Shown here piece after piece: positions 35,513-43,819 of a stretch of 64,000 nt of DNA (its first letter is position 1; every line of letters starts with the position of its first letter). Source of the stretch: Streptomyces griseiscabiei (GTDB lineage Bacteria; Actinomycetota; Actinomycetes; Streptomycetales; Streptomycetaceae); assembly GCF_020010925.1 (NCBI RefSeq), contig NZ_JAGJBZ010000006.1:186001-250000 (forward strand), written 5' to 3'. The notes beneath the pieces were generated by a model. That model searched no databases and was not told the DNA's origin. It saw only the letters and a program-made list of their open reading frames with translations. The translations under genes and the position numbers were made by a program.

Positions 35513-36430
35513 ATGCAGGCCCAGTTCGTCCTGTCGGAGATCGGTGTCGGTCTCCGCCGCAACCTCACGATGACCTTCGCGGTCGTCGTCTCCGTCGCCC
35601 TCTCCCTCGCCCTGTTCGGCGGATCGCTGCTGATGAGCGACCAGGTCAGCCAGATGAAGGGCTACTGGTACGACAAGGTCAACGTGTCGATCTTCCTCTG
35701 CAACAAGAGCGACGCGGAGTCCGACCCCAACTGCGCCAAGGGCGCCGTCACGACCGAGCAGAAGAACCAGATCAAGTCCGACCTGGGCAAGATGGCGGTC
35801 GTCGAGAACGTCGCCCACGAGTCCCAGGACGAGGCGTACAAGCACTACAAGGAGCAGTTCGGCGACTCCCCGCTGGCCAGCAGCCTCACCCCGGACCAGA
35901 TGCAGGAGTCGTACCGCATCAAGCTGAAGGACCCGGAGAAGTACACGGTCATCGCCAGCGCCTTCAACGGCCGTGACGGTGTGCAGTCGGTGCAGGACCA
36001 GAAGGGCATCCTGGACAACCTGTTCCGGCTCCTCGGCTATCTCAGCTGGGCGGCGCGCGGTGTGATGGCGATCATGCTGATCGTGGCGCTGCTGCTGATC
36101 GTCAACACGGTGCGTGTGTCGGCGTTCAGCCGTCGTCGTGAGATCGGCATCATGCGGCTGGTGGGCGCCTCGGGCTTCTACATCCAGGCGCCGTTCATCA
36201 TGGAGGCGGCCGTCGCCGGTGTCATCGGCGGGGTGATCGCCTGCGCCTTCCTCGCGCTCGGCCAGTACTTCGTGATCGACAACGGCGTATCGCTGTCCCA
36301 GAACCTGCCGTTGATCAATTTCGTCGGCTGGGACGCGGTCCTCGTCAAGCTCCCGCTGATCCTCATGGTGAGCTTCCTGATGCCGGCGCTGGCGGCGTTC
36401 GTCGCGCTGCGCAAGTACCTGAAGGTGTGA
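35513..36430 (+). CDS. ftsX: Cell division protein FtsX
   Basis: The 305-residue membrane partner of FtsE has a first helix near residues 20-40 (MTFAVVVSVALSLALFGGSL), then a large external domain of about 130 residues containing two cysteines (FLCNKSD and PNCAKG), which in actinobacterial FtsX can form a disulfide. Three more helices follow at about 175-300, with RRREIGIMRLVGAS between them, the cytoplasmic coupling segment. The external domain is expected to bind a NlpC/P60-type hydrolase or its partner. A hairpin ends the unit at 36443. Confidence 0.96.
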   Translation: MQAQFVLSEIGVGLRRNLTMTFAVVVSVALSLALFGGSLLMSDQVSQMKGYWYDKVNVSIFLCNKSDAESDPNCAKGAVTTEQKNQIKSDLGKMAVVENVAHESQDEAYKHYKEQFGDSPLASSLTPDQMQESYRIKLKDPEKYTVIASAFNGRDGVQSVQDQKGILDNLFRLLGYLSWAARGVMAIMLIVALLLIVNTVRVSAFSRRREIGIMRLVGASGFYIQAPFIMEAAVAGVIGGVIACAFLALGQYFVIDNGVSLSQNLPLINFVGWDAVLVKLPLILMVSFLMPALAAFVALRKYLKV

Positions 36431-36442
36431 CGCATGCCCCTG

Positions 36443-36472
36443 GGGCCGTACCGGCAAGGGCCGGTGCGGCCC
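36443..36472 (+). terminator. Terminator after ftsEX
   Basis: GGGCCGTACCGG at 36443-36454 pairs with CCGGTGCGGCCC at 36461-36472 (one G-U pair) over a six-base loop, 13 bp after the ftsX stop. Confidence 0.82.
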
Positions 36473-36497
36473 TTCGCCTTGTCCTAGACTCGCCGAC

Positions 36498-37700
36498 ATG
36501 TCAGGCCGCGACCTGTTCTCTCCGCCCCGCCGCATCCGCCGCGGGGCCGCCCTGACATTGGTCTTCGCCAGCGTCCTCGCCACGGGCGCCGCGACCGGCT
36601 CCTTCGAGGCGACCGGGCGCGGGACGACCGCCGCCGCGAAGCCCTCCCGCTCCGCCCCCGCCGCGGACAGGGAGCAGGACGTCGCCGACGCCGCCGCCGA
36701 GGCCATGGCCGAGGGCGAGTCCCCCGTGGAGGCCGCCGAGCGCGCCGTCAGCCGCAGCGGCGACCGCTGGGGCGCGGTCTACTCCGAGGGCGAGTACGAG
36801 CAGTTCGAGGAGGCCCTCGACGGCGAGTACACCGGCGTCGGCCTCTGGACCCGGCTGCGCCGCGACGGCCGCGTCGAGGTGACCCGGGTGCAGGACGGCT
36901 CGCCGGCCGCCGGTGCCGGGATCGTCGCGGGCGACCGGCTGGTCCGGGTCGACGGCGAGAAGGTCGACGGCCGCCCGGTCACCGAGGTCGTCTCCTTACT
37001 CCGCGGCGACGCGATCGACGAGGGCACCGGGAGCACCGGCGCCCCCGGGAGCGCGGCCGCCGGTACGAAGGTGTCGCTGGAGCTGCGGCGCGGCTCCCGG
37101 ACCTGGCACCAGACCCTGCGCCGGGCCCGGCTGTCCACCGAGGACGTGACCGTGAGCCGTACCGCGGGCGGGGTCAGCGTCATCACGGTCGACGCGTTCA
37201 CCAAGGGCTCCGGCGATCTGGTGAGGGCCGCCGTCGAGCAGTCCGCCGACGCCGCCGGCTTCGTCCTCGACCTGCGCGGCAACTCCGGCGGTCTGGTCTC
37301 CGAGGCCGTCACCGCCGCCTCCGCCTTCCTCGACGGCGGCCTCGTCGCCACGTACGACGTCAAGGGCGAGCAGCGGGCCCTGCACGCGCAACCCGGCGGC
37401 GACACCACCAGACCCCTGGTCGCGCTCGTCGACGGCGGCACGATGAGCGCGGCCGAGCTGCTCACCGGGGCCCTCCAGGACCGGGGGCGCGCGGTGGTCG
37501 TGGGCTCCCGCACCTTCGGCAAGGGCTCGGTGCAGATGCCGAGCCGCCTCCCCGGCGGTTCCGTCGCCGAGCTGACCGTCGGCCACTACCGCACCCCCTC
37601 CGGCCGGGGTGTCGACGGCCGGGGCATCACCCCCGACCTCGACGCGGACGAGGACGCCCTGAGCCGGGCCGAGACGGTGCTGACCGGCCTCGGCCGGTGA
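36498..37700 (+). CDS. S41-family carboxy-terminal processing protease
   Basis: The 400-residue exported protease has a signal or anchor helix at residues 17-37, a PDZ domain near 110-200 (TGVGLWTRL, AGIVAGDRLVRVDGE) and an S41 catalytic domain with GNSGGLV, the serine in GGTMSAAELLTGAL and the lysine in TFGKGSVQ. The Ser-Lys dyad is thus complete. It is conserved after ftsEX in Streptomyces and may process envelope proteins linked to division, though no substrate is shown. The start is ATG 36498, close after a terminator. Confidence 0.93.
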   Translation: MSGRDLFSPPRRIRRGAALTLVFASVLATGAATGSFEATGRGTTAAAKPSRSAPAADREQDVADAAAEAMAEGESPVEAAERAVSRSGDRWGAVYSEGEYEQFEEALDGEYTGVGLWTRLRRDGRVEVTRVQDGSPAAGAGIVAGDRLVRVDGEKVDGRPVTEVVSLLRGDAIDEGTGSTGAPGSAAAGTKVSLELRRGSRTWHQTLRRARLSTEDVTVSRTAGGVSVITVDAFTKGSGDLVRAAVEQSADAAGFVLDLRGNSGGLVSEAVTAASAFLDGGLVATYDVKGEQRALHAQPGGDTTRPLVALVDGGTMSAAELLTGALQDRGRAVVVGSRTFGKGSVQMPSRLPGGSVAELTVGHYRTPSGRGVDGRGITPDLDADEDALSRAETVLTGLGR

Positions 37701-37775
37701 ACCGCCCGCGCCGCTGCCGCTTCTCCGGCCGCACCCGTTAATCGGCTTCCCCCGCACCCCCTCCGTAGTGCGAAA

Positions 37776-38339
37776 ATGGACAGCACTATGAGCAAGGGAA
37801 TGTACGTACCGAAGGAGTCCCAGCCCAAGCAGGGCGGGGCGGCCGTCAAGGGCCGGGACGGCGAGAAGGGCGGCAAGAAGAAGATCGTCGCCCAGAACAA
37901 GAAGGCCCGGCACGACTACGCGATCATCGACACCTACGAGGCCGGGCTCGTCCTCATGGGCACCGAGGTCAAGTCGCTGCGCGAGGGGCGGACCTCGCTG
38001 ACCGACGGCTTCGTCCAGATCGACGGGGGCGAGGCGTGGCTGCACAACGCCCATATCCCCGAGTACCACCAGGGCAGCTGGACCAACCACTCCGCGCGCC
38101 GCAAGCGGAAGCTGCTGCTGCACCGCGAGGAGATCGACAAGCTGGAGGCCAAGGCGCAGGAGACGGGTCACACGATCGTGCCCCTCGCCCTGTACTTCAA
38201 GGACGGCCGGGCCAAGGCGGAGATCGCCCTCGCGCGCGGCAAGAAGGAGTTCGACAAGCGGCAGACGCTGCGGGAGAAGCAGGACCGGCGGGAGTCGGAC
38301 CGCGCGATCGCGGCGGCCAAGCGGAAGCAGCGCGCCTAG
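37776..38339 (+). CDS. smpB: SsrA-binding protein SmpB
   Basis: The protein has 187 residues if ATG 37776 is used; ATG 37788 (MSKGMYVP) is equally likely. It binds tmRNA and delivers it to stalled ribosomes. Motifs: [43 protein letters not shown] and HNAHIPEY, and a basic tail ending KRKQRA that enters the mRNA channel. The first 30 residues are extra relative to most SmpB proteins. The tmRNA gene lies 126 bp downstream on the same strand. Confidence 0.96.
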   Translation: MDSTMSKGMYVPKESQPKQGGAAVKGRDGEKGGKKKIVAQNKKARHDYAIIDTYEAGLVLMGTEVKSLREGRTSLTDGFVQIDGGEAWLHNAHIPEYHQGSWTNHSARRKRKLLLHREEIDKLEAKAQETGHTIVPLALYFKDGRAKAEIALARGKKEFDKRQTLREKQDRRESDRAIAAAKRKQRA

Positions 38340-38465
38340 CCCTCCGGCCCCGGGCCGGGCCGCCGCGCGGAATACGGTGGCATGCGCTCGCGTTGGTCCC
38401 GTACGATGGCTCTGCACCTCACAGCGGGTGCGTGAGGCCCTTTCGGGGGTTTGAAAAAACAACAT

Positions 38466-38864
38466 GGGGATGATCGGTTTCGACAGCGGATGTCGAGGCA
38501 GGGGAAGCGTGTCGAGGAAGCGGCCATGATCTCGTAAACCACAGGCCGAAAAAAATAATCGCCACTATCAAGAGCGATTCTCCGCAGCAGCAGTTCTCCC
38601 TCGCCGCCTGATCTCAGGTAGCTAAGAGACTGCTCCTGCACTAAGGAGTGTCAGCCCGGGGCTGTTCCCGACCCGGTTCCTGGCATCAACTAGGGGACTA
38701 AACCTTGATCCCGGTCACGGGGTGAAGAGGGAAATCAAACAGTGACTGAGCCCGTCGGCGACTTGTTCGCGTGATCGCCGGGGCTGAGAAAATCACAGCG
38801 AACTGCACACGGAGAAGCCCTGGTTCCGCACCGTTGGACGCGGGTTCGATTCCCGCCATCTCCA
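38466..38864 (+). ncRNA. ssrA: tmRNA (SsrA)
   Basis: The 5' acceptor strand GGGGAUG at 38466-38472 pairs with CAUCUCC at 38857-38863 with A as discriminator; CCA is not encoded. GATCGGTTTCGACAGCGG is the conserved D-loop side, and GCGGGTTCGATTCCCGC at 38840-38856 the T arm. The tag frame runs from about 38561 (GCC) or 38564 (ACT) to TGA 38609-38611 and encodes TIKSDSPQQQFSLAA, ending in LAA as proteolysis tags do. The tmRNA-borne Ala precedes it. The length of 399 nt is normal for one-piece tmRNA. Confidence 0.95.
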
Positions 38865-38884
38865 CAATTCCCATGTGGGCGAGG

Positions 38885-38908
38885 CCCCGCTGCCGTACGG
38901 CAGCGGGG
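38885..38908. terminator. Terminator after tmRNA
   Basis: CCCCGCTGCCG and CGGCAGCGGGG form a perfect 11-bp stem over TA, followed by CTTTGTC. It lies between tmRNA and the convergent LacI gene. Confidence 0.9.
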
Positions 38909-38920
38909 CTTTGTCATGTC

Positions 38921-39934
38921 TCACCCCGCCGCCCGGCGGGCCGTGCTCGCGCGGACCGTCAGCCGGGGCGGCAGAAGCGTGGACTCGGGCACGGGAGCGC
39001 CGTCCAGCTTCTTCATCAGGAGCGCGACCGCCTGTTCGCCGATCTCCGTCGCCGGGAGGGCGATCGAGGTGAGGGGGACGCGGAGGCTCGTGGCGTGGGT
39101 GTCCGGGCAGAGGGCCGTGAGGGAGAGATCGGCCGGGACACGCAGGCCCAGGTGCTCGAAGGCATCGACCAGGGGGGCGAGGATCGCCTCGTTGTGGATC
39201 ACCACCCCGGTCAGGGCCGGCTGCTCGCGGAGCAGGCCTTCGGCCACCGCGCGGGCCGCCGCCGGGGTCGCCTCACAGGGGTGGACCGTGGAGGACATGC
39301 CGTTGCGGGTGGCGGCGGAGGTGAAGCCCTGGACCACACGCTGGGCGAAGGACGTCCGGCGGACGTAGACCTCGGGCGGGGAGCCGATCAGCCCCACCAC
39401 ACGATGGCCCAGCCCGGCCAGATGCTCCACGCACAGCTCGCCCGCCGTCCTGAAGTCCAGGTCGATGCAGGTCAGACCGGTGGGGTCGGCGGGGAAGCCG
39501 ATCAGGACCGACGGCCGGTCCAGTGCGCGGAGCAACGGCAGCCTGGGGTCGTGGAGTTGGACGTCCATCACGATCAGCGCGTCCACCAGGGCCGAGTCCG
39601 CGACCCGCCGCAGCCCCTCCTCGCCCTCCTCCTGCGTCAGCAGCAGGACGTCGTGGTCGTGCGCACGGGCCGAGGTCACCGCCGACACGGCGAACTGCAT
39701 CACCACCGGCACATCGATCCCGGCCCGTAACGGCACCACCATCGCCAGCACGTTGGATCTGCTGCTCGCCAGGGCGCGGGCGCCCGCGTGCGGGCGGTAG
39801 CCCAGCTCGCGGACGGACGCCTCGACCCGGGCCCGGGTCTCCGCCGAGATCGGGCGCTTGCCGCTCAGCGCGTACGAGACGGTGCTCGGGGAGACGCCCG
39901 CGTGCCGGGCCACGTCCGTGATCCTCACCGTCAC
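38921..39934 (-). CDS. LacI-family repressor of the alpha-xylosidase operon
   Basis: The 337-residue regulator starts at GTG 39934, overlapping the xylosidase stop (GTGA). The N-terminal LacI helix-turn-helix reads ITDVARHAGVSPSTVSYAL, and the hinge helix ARALASSRSN is complete. The effector domain has the usual VDALIVMD, HLAGLGHRVVGLIG and TSIALPATEIGEQAV. It lies downstream in the same operon and should bind the two palindromes at 42290-42328 to control itself and the xylosidase. The inducer is presumably a xylosylated oligosaccharide. Confidence 0.93.
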   Translation of the reverse strand: MTVRITDVARHAGVSPSTVSYALSGKRPISAETRARVEASVRELGYRPHAGARALASSRSNVLAMVVPLRAGIDVPVVMQFAVSAVTSARAHDHDVLLLTQEEGEEGLRRVADSALVDALIVMDVQLHDPRLPLLRALDRPSVLIGFPADPTGLTCIDLDFRTAGELCVEHLAGLGHRVVGLIGSPPEVYVRRTSFAQRVVQGFTSAATRNGMSSTVHPCEATPAAARAVAEGLLREQPALTGVVIHNEAILAPLVDAFEHLGLRVPADLSLTALCPDTHATSLRVPLTSIALPATEIGEQAVALLMKKLDGAPVPESTLLPPRLTVRASTARRAAG

Positions 39935-42261
39935 ACCGGCCTCGATTCCGCGGGGTCCGACTCCTCGTCCTGCCCGTCCTGCTCGTCCGTCCCGTCCAGG
40001 TCCATCGTCAGAAAGCCGGTGCCCGCCTCCGCCCGGACCTCCCGGCCCCCGGCCGCGAGCCCCCACGGCGACCGCGGGTCAGCGCACGACGCCCGCAGCA
40101 CCCGGCCCTCCCGTACGACGGTGAAGGTCATCTCGCCCACCGGCACGGTGACCCGGGCCCCGTGCGCGAGGCGGTACGCCCGCAGCGTGACCCCGTCGGC
40201 GTGGTCGTAGTCCGGCCGGTCGGTCACCGCGCCGACCGGGACGACCGCGCCCGGACGGACCAGGAGCGGCACGCTGGTGAAGTCGTGCCGTTCACGGACC
40301 CAGCGCGGGCCGGTGACCGTCCCGTCGTCGTCACTGTCGCCGCCGTCCGGGAAGCGGGTCCAGGTGCCCTCGGGCACGTAGTACGTGACGTCGCCCTCGT
40401 CGCTGAGGACGGGGGCCACGAGGAGATCGGGGCCGAGCATGTACTGCCGTTCCAGATGCGCGCAGCCCGGGTCGTCCGGGAACTCCAGCACCATCGCCCG
40501 CATCACCGGCACGCCCTCGGTGTGCGCCGTGCGCGCGGCCCCGTACAGGTACGGCATCAGGCTCAGCTTGAGCCGGGTGAACTTCCGCAGCACGTCCACC
40601 GATTCGTCGTCGAAGAGCCAGGGGACCCGGTACGACGACGAGCCGTGCAGGCGGCTGTGGGAGGAGAGCAGACCGAAGGCGATCCACCGTTTGAAGAGCG
40701 CGGGCGTCGGGGTGCCCTCGAAGCCGCCGATGTCATGGCTCCAGAACCCGAAGCCCGACAGCCCCAGGGACAGCCCGCCGCGCAGCGACTCGGCCATCGC
40801 CTCGTACGTCGACTCGCAGTCGCCGCCCCAGTGCACGGGGAAGCGCTGGCCGCCCGCCGTCGCCGAGCGGGCGAAGAGCACCGCCTCGCCCTCGCCCCGG
40901 TGTTTGCGCAGGACGTCGAAGACCGTGCGGTTGTAGAGGTGGGTGTAGTGGTTGTGCATCCGCTCCGGGTCCGAGCCGTCGGACCAGGCCACCTCCAGGG
41001 GCACCCGCTCGCCGAAGTCGGTCTTGAAGCAGTCGACGCCCTGGGCGAGCAGCGCCTGAAGTTTCGACGCGTACCACTCGCGGGCCGCCGGGCTGGTGAA
41101 GTCCACCAGCGCCATACCGGGCTGCCACAGGTCCCACTGCCACACGTCGCCGTCCGGCCGGCGCAGCAGATGGCCGAGGTCCCTGCCCTCCGCGAAGAGC
41201 GGGGAGCGCTGGGCGATGTACGGGTTGATCCACACGGAGATCCGCAGGCCCCGGCGTTTGAGGCGGGCCAGCATGCCTTCCGGGTCCGGGAAGACGCGCG
41301 AGTCCCATGTGAAGTCGCACCACTGGAACTCGCGCATCCAGAAGCAGTCGAAGTGGAACACGGACAGCGGCAGCCGGCGCTCCCGCATGCCCTCGATGAA
41401 CGAGGTCACCGTCTCCTCGTCGTAGGAGGTGGTGAAGGAGGTCGACAGCCACAGACCGAACGACCAGGCGGGCGGCAGCGCCGGGCGGCCGGTGAGGGCC
41501 GTGTACTTGCGGAGGATGTCCTTCGGGGTCGGGCCGTAGACGACGTAGTACGTCAACCGCTGGGTCTCCGCGCTGAACTGGACCTTCGACACGGCCTCCG
41601 AGGCGACCTCGAAGGACACCCTGCCGGGGTGGTCGACGAAGACGCCGTAGCCCGCGTCGGTGAGATAGAACGGCACGTTCTTGTACGCCTGTTCGGTGGC
41701 TGTGCCGCCGTCGGCGTTCCAGATGTCCACCACCTGGCCGTTCTTGACCAGCGGGCCGAAGCGTTCGCCGAGGCCGTACACCGAGGTGCCGACGCCCAGG
41801 GCGAGTTGTTCGCGGAGGTGGTGGGCGCCGGACGCCTCGCGCATGATGCCCATCGATCTGGGACCGCTGGTGGTGAGGGTGCGGCCGTGGGCGAGGAAGT
41901 CGACCCGCCAGGGGCCGGTGCGGGCGACCCGGACCGACAGCTCTCCGGCGGTGAGGGTGGCGTGGTCGTCGTCGTAGGCGATGTGCGGGGTGAACTCCTC
42001 GGCCGTCAGCTCGAATCGGGGGCCGCGCGGCCGTTCGCCCTCGAAGTGGGTGAAGGTGACGCCGATGACGTCGGGCATCGGGGCGTGGGCGTCGATCGTC
42101 ACGACCGGTCCCTTCAGCAGGTCGCCGCGGTGGCGGACGGGCTGGGTGGGGGCATGGACGCGCAGGGTGCCACCGTCCGTGGCGGTGACGTCGAGGACCT
42201 CGGCCGGGTACGCCGCGGTGACGCCCTCACGGAGCAGCCAGTAGCCGTCGGTGAACTTCAT
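39931..42261 (-). CDS. GH31 alpha-xylosidase (YicI type)
   Basis: The 776-residue cytoplasmic glycosidase has no signal peptide. It removes alpha-1,6-xylose from xyloglucan oligosaccharides or isoprimeverose in characterised relatives. The catalytic nucleophile is Asp in DCFKTDFGERVP near residue 415, and the acid/base Asp is in HWGGDCESTYEAM near 480. GFGFWSHDIGGFEG and HGSSSYRVPW are typical of the YicI branch. The N-terminal beta-sandwich begins MKFTDGYWLLREGV. The start is ATG 42261 after AAGGA. The linked LacI gene and operators imply substrate induction. No xylo-oligosaccharide transporter lies beside it. Confidence 0.95.
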   Translation of the reverse strand: MKFTDGYWLLREGVTAAYPAEVLDVTATDGGTLRVHAPTQPVRHRGDLLKGPVVTIDAHAPMPDVIGVTFTHFEGERPRGPRFELTAEEFTPHIAYDDDHATLTAGELSVRVARTGPWRVDFLAHGRTLTTSGPRSMGIMREASGAHHLREQLALGVGTSVYGLGERFGPLVKNGQVVDIWNADGGTATEQAYKNVPFYLTDAGYGVFVDHPGRVSFEVASEAVSKVQFSAETQRLTYYVVYGPTPKDILRKYTALTGRPALPPAWSFGLWLSTSFTTSYDEETVTSFIEGMRERRLPLSVFHFDCFWMREFQWCDFTWDSRVFPDPEGMLARLKRRGLRISVWINPYIAQRSPLFAEGRDLGHLLRRPDGDVWQWDLWQPGMALVDFTSPAAREWYASKLQALLAQGVDCFKTDFGERVPLEVAWSDGSDPERMHNHYTHLYNRTVFDVLRKHRGEGEAVLFARSATAGGQRFPVHWGGDCESTYEAMAESLRGGLSLGLSGFGFWSHDIGGFEGTPTPALFKRWIAFGLLSSHSRLHGSSSYRVPWLFDDESVDVLRKFTRLKLSLMPYLYGAARTAHTEGVPVMRAMVLEFPDDPGCAHLERQYMLGPDLLVAPVLSDEGDVTYYVPEGTWTRFPDGGDSDDDGTVTGPRWVRERHDFTSVPLLVRPGAVVPVGAVTDRPDYDHADGVTLRAYRLAHGARVTVPVGEMTFTVVREGRVLRASCADPRSPWGLAAGGREVRAEAGTGFLTMDLDGTDEQDGQDEESDPAESRPV

Positions 42262-42289
42262 CTGTGGGGGGATCCTTACCGCCGGGCGG

Positions 42290-42305
42290 GTCGAATCGAT
42301 TCGAC
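42290..42305. promoter_or_regulatory. LacI operator 1
   Basis: GTCGAATCGATTCGAC is a perfect 16-bp palindrome 29 bp upstream of the xylosidase ATG. The CG-free half-site layout and perfect symmetry fit a LacI-family site. Confidence 0.88.
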
Positions 42306-42312
42306 GAAGTGT

Positions 42313-42328
42313 GTCGAAGCGCTTCGAC
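42313..42328. promoter_or_regulatory. LacI operator 2
   Basis: GTCGAAGCGCTTCGAC is a second perfect palindrome sharing GTCGAA..TTCGAC with operator 1. The centres are 23 bp apart, about two helical turns, so two repressor dimers could bind on the same face. Confidence 0.88.
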
Positions 42329-42355
42329 GGAAGGTAAGGGTGGGCTCACAGCGAG

Positions 42356-43735
42356 TCAATGGGTGGGACGGGAAAACGTCGCGATCAGCAGGGCCAGGGC
42401 TGCCGCGGCCACCGGGACCGCGAAGCCCGCCGTGCCGGAGGAGATGCCGGCGGCGGAGGTCGCGGTGGTGGCCGTGGCGGCTCCGGGGCCGTGTTCGGCC
42501 ACCCAGCCGCCGAGGGCCGAGCCGCCCGCTGTCCCGCCGAGGAGGCCGGTGACCGCGAGGGTCATGCCCTCGTTCAACTGTCCCTCGGGGGTGCGCTGTT
42601 GGACCAGGGACATGGCGGTGACCATGGTCGGGGCGGTGGCCGTGCCGGCGAGGAGGAGGGCCGGGGCGAGCAGCAGGAGCGAACCGGTGGCGGTGGCGGC
42701 GAGCCAGGGGAGGGCCATCAGGGCGGTCATCGCGGCCAGACAGCGGCGGAAGCGGCGCTCGGCGGGGCCCGTCACCCGCAGCGCGCCGTAGGCGAGGCCC
42801 GCCGCGAAGGAACCGGCCGCCTGGAGACCGAGGATCACACCCGACGCGGCGGCGTGGCCCCGGGCGTCCGCGTAGGCGACGGTGACGACCTCCAGGGAGC
42901 CGAAGACCGCGCCGGTGGCGAGGAGGACGATGAGCAGGGGCGCGATGCCGGGGCTGCGGAGCGGCGACCTCGTGGTCGTACGGCCGGAGGGCGGGGGCTC
43001 GGTGGCGCGTTGGGCGGCGAGGACCAGGACGCCGGTCATGCACAGGAGACCGCCGATCAGGGTGCCGGCCTCGGGGAACAGGGCGGTGCAGAGGAAGGCG
43101 GCGGCGACCGGGCCCAGCATGAAGCAGAGTTCGTCCACCGCCTGTTCGAAGGAGTTGGCGGTGTGCAGGGCGGCCGGGTCGTCCTTGAGGAGGTGGGTCC
43201 AGCGGGCGCGGGCCATTCCGCCGGTGTTGGGGGTCGTGGCGGTGGCCGCGTAGGAGGCGAACAGGGTCCAGACGGGGGCGTTCCAGTGGACGCAGGCGAT
43301 CAGGGAGAGGGTGCCGAGGAGGGCGGCGGCGGTGGCGGGTACGGCGACTCGCGCCTGGCCGTGGCGGTCGACCAGGCGGGCGGTCCAGGGGGCGACCAGG
43401 GCGGTGGCGGCGAGGCCCGTCGCGACGACGGCGCCGGCGAGGGCGTAGGAGCCGTGGGAGTCGGCGATCATGAGGATCGCGCTCACGCCGAACATGCCCA
43501 TGGGGAGGCGGGCGAGGATGCCTCCGGCGGTGAAGCGGAGGGTGTGGGGGTTTTGGAAGAGGGCGCGGTAGGGGGTGGGGGTGGTTGTGCGTCGGCGGGT
43601 GCGGGTTCGTTGTGGCTTGTCGCGCAGTTCCCCGCGCCCCTTGAGTTGGCGGGGGCGGAAGTCTGCTGCGACGAGTGTGTCGGCGGTGACGGTGAGCAGG
43701 GGTGGGTGGTGGTGGTCGGGGTCGGGGGTCGGCAT
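42356..43735 (-). CDS. Major facilitator superfamily transporter
   Basis: About 400 residues of twelve-helix MFS protein are clear from YRALFQNPHTLRFTAGG onward, with GLAATALVAPWTARLVDRHGQ as motif A region and GSLEVVTVAYADARGHAA in the second half. The type resembles small-molecule exporters. The start is uncertain. The only in-frame start before the first helix is ATG 43735, but the 60 codons after it run through palindromic repeat copy G (GRGELRDKPQR). Starting later at MGMFGVSAIL would lose most of helix 1. It is divergent from a broken LysR gene that may once have regulated it. Confidence 0.85.
   Translation of the reverse strand: MPTPDPDHHHPPLLTVTADTLVAADFRPRQLKGRGELRDKPQRTRTRRRTTTPTPYRALFQNPHTLRFTAGGILARLPMGMFGVSAILMIADSHGSYALAGAVVATGLAATALVAPWTARLVDRHGQARVAVPATAAALLGTLSLIACVHWNAPVWTLFASYAATATTPNTGGMARARWTHLLKDDPAALHTANSFEQAVDELCFMLGPVAAAFLCTALFPEAGTLIGGLLCMTGVLVLAAQRATEPPPSGRTTTRSPLRSPGIAPLLIVLLATGAVFGSLEVVTVAYADARGHAAASGVILGLQAAGSFAAGLAYGALRVTGPAERRFRRCLAAMTALMALPWLAATATGSLLLLAPALLLAGTATAPTMVTAMSLVQQRTPEGQLNEGMTLAVTGLLGGTAGGSALGGWVAEHGPGAATATTATSAAGISSGTAGFAVPVAAAALALLIATFSRPTH
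43591..43645. repeat. Palindromic repeat family, copy G, inside the MFS 5' region
   Basis: GCGGGTGCGGGTTCGTTGTG, then GGCTTGTCGCGCAGTTCCCC and GCGCCCC. One arm only. It falls inside the apparent reading frame of the MFS gene, between its only upstream ATG and the first membrane helix. Confidence 0.85.
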
Positions 43736-43819
43736 GTGACCTACCGTCGCCCCTTGCTTGATCCACCGTCCAACACCTACTCCGTCGCCATTCACGCGCC
43801 CCGGTTGTAAATTCGCCTG

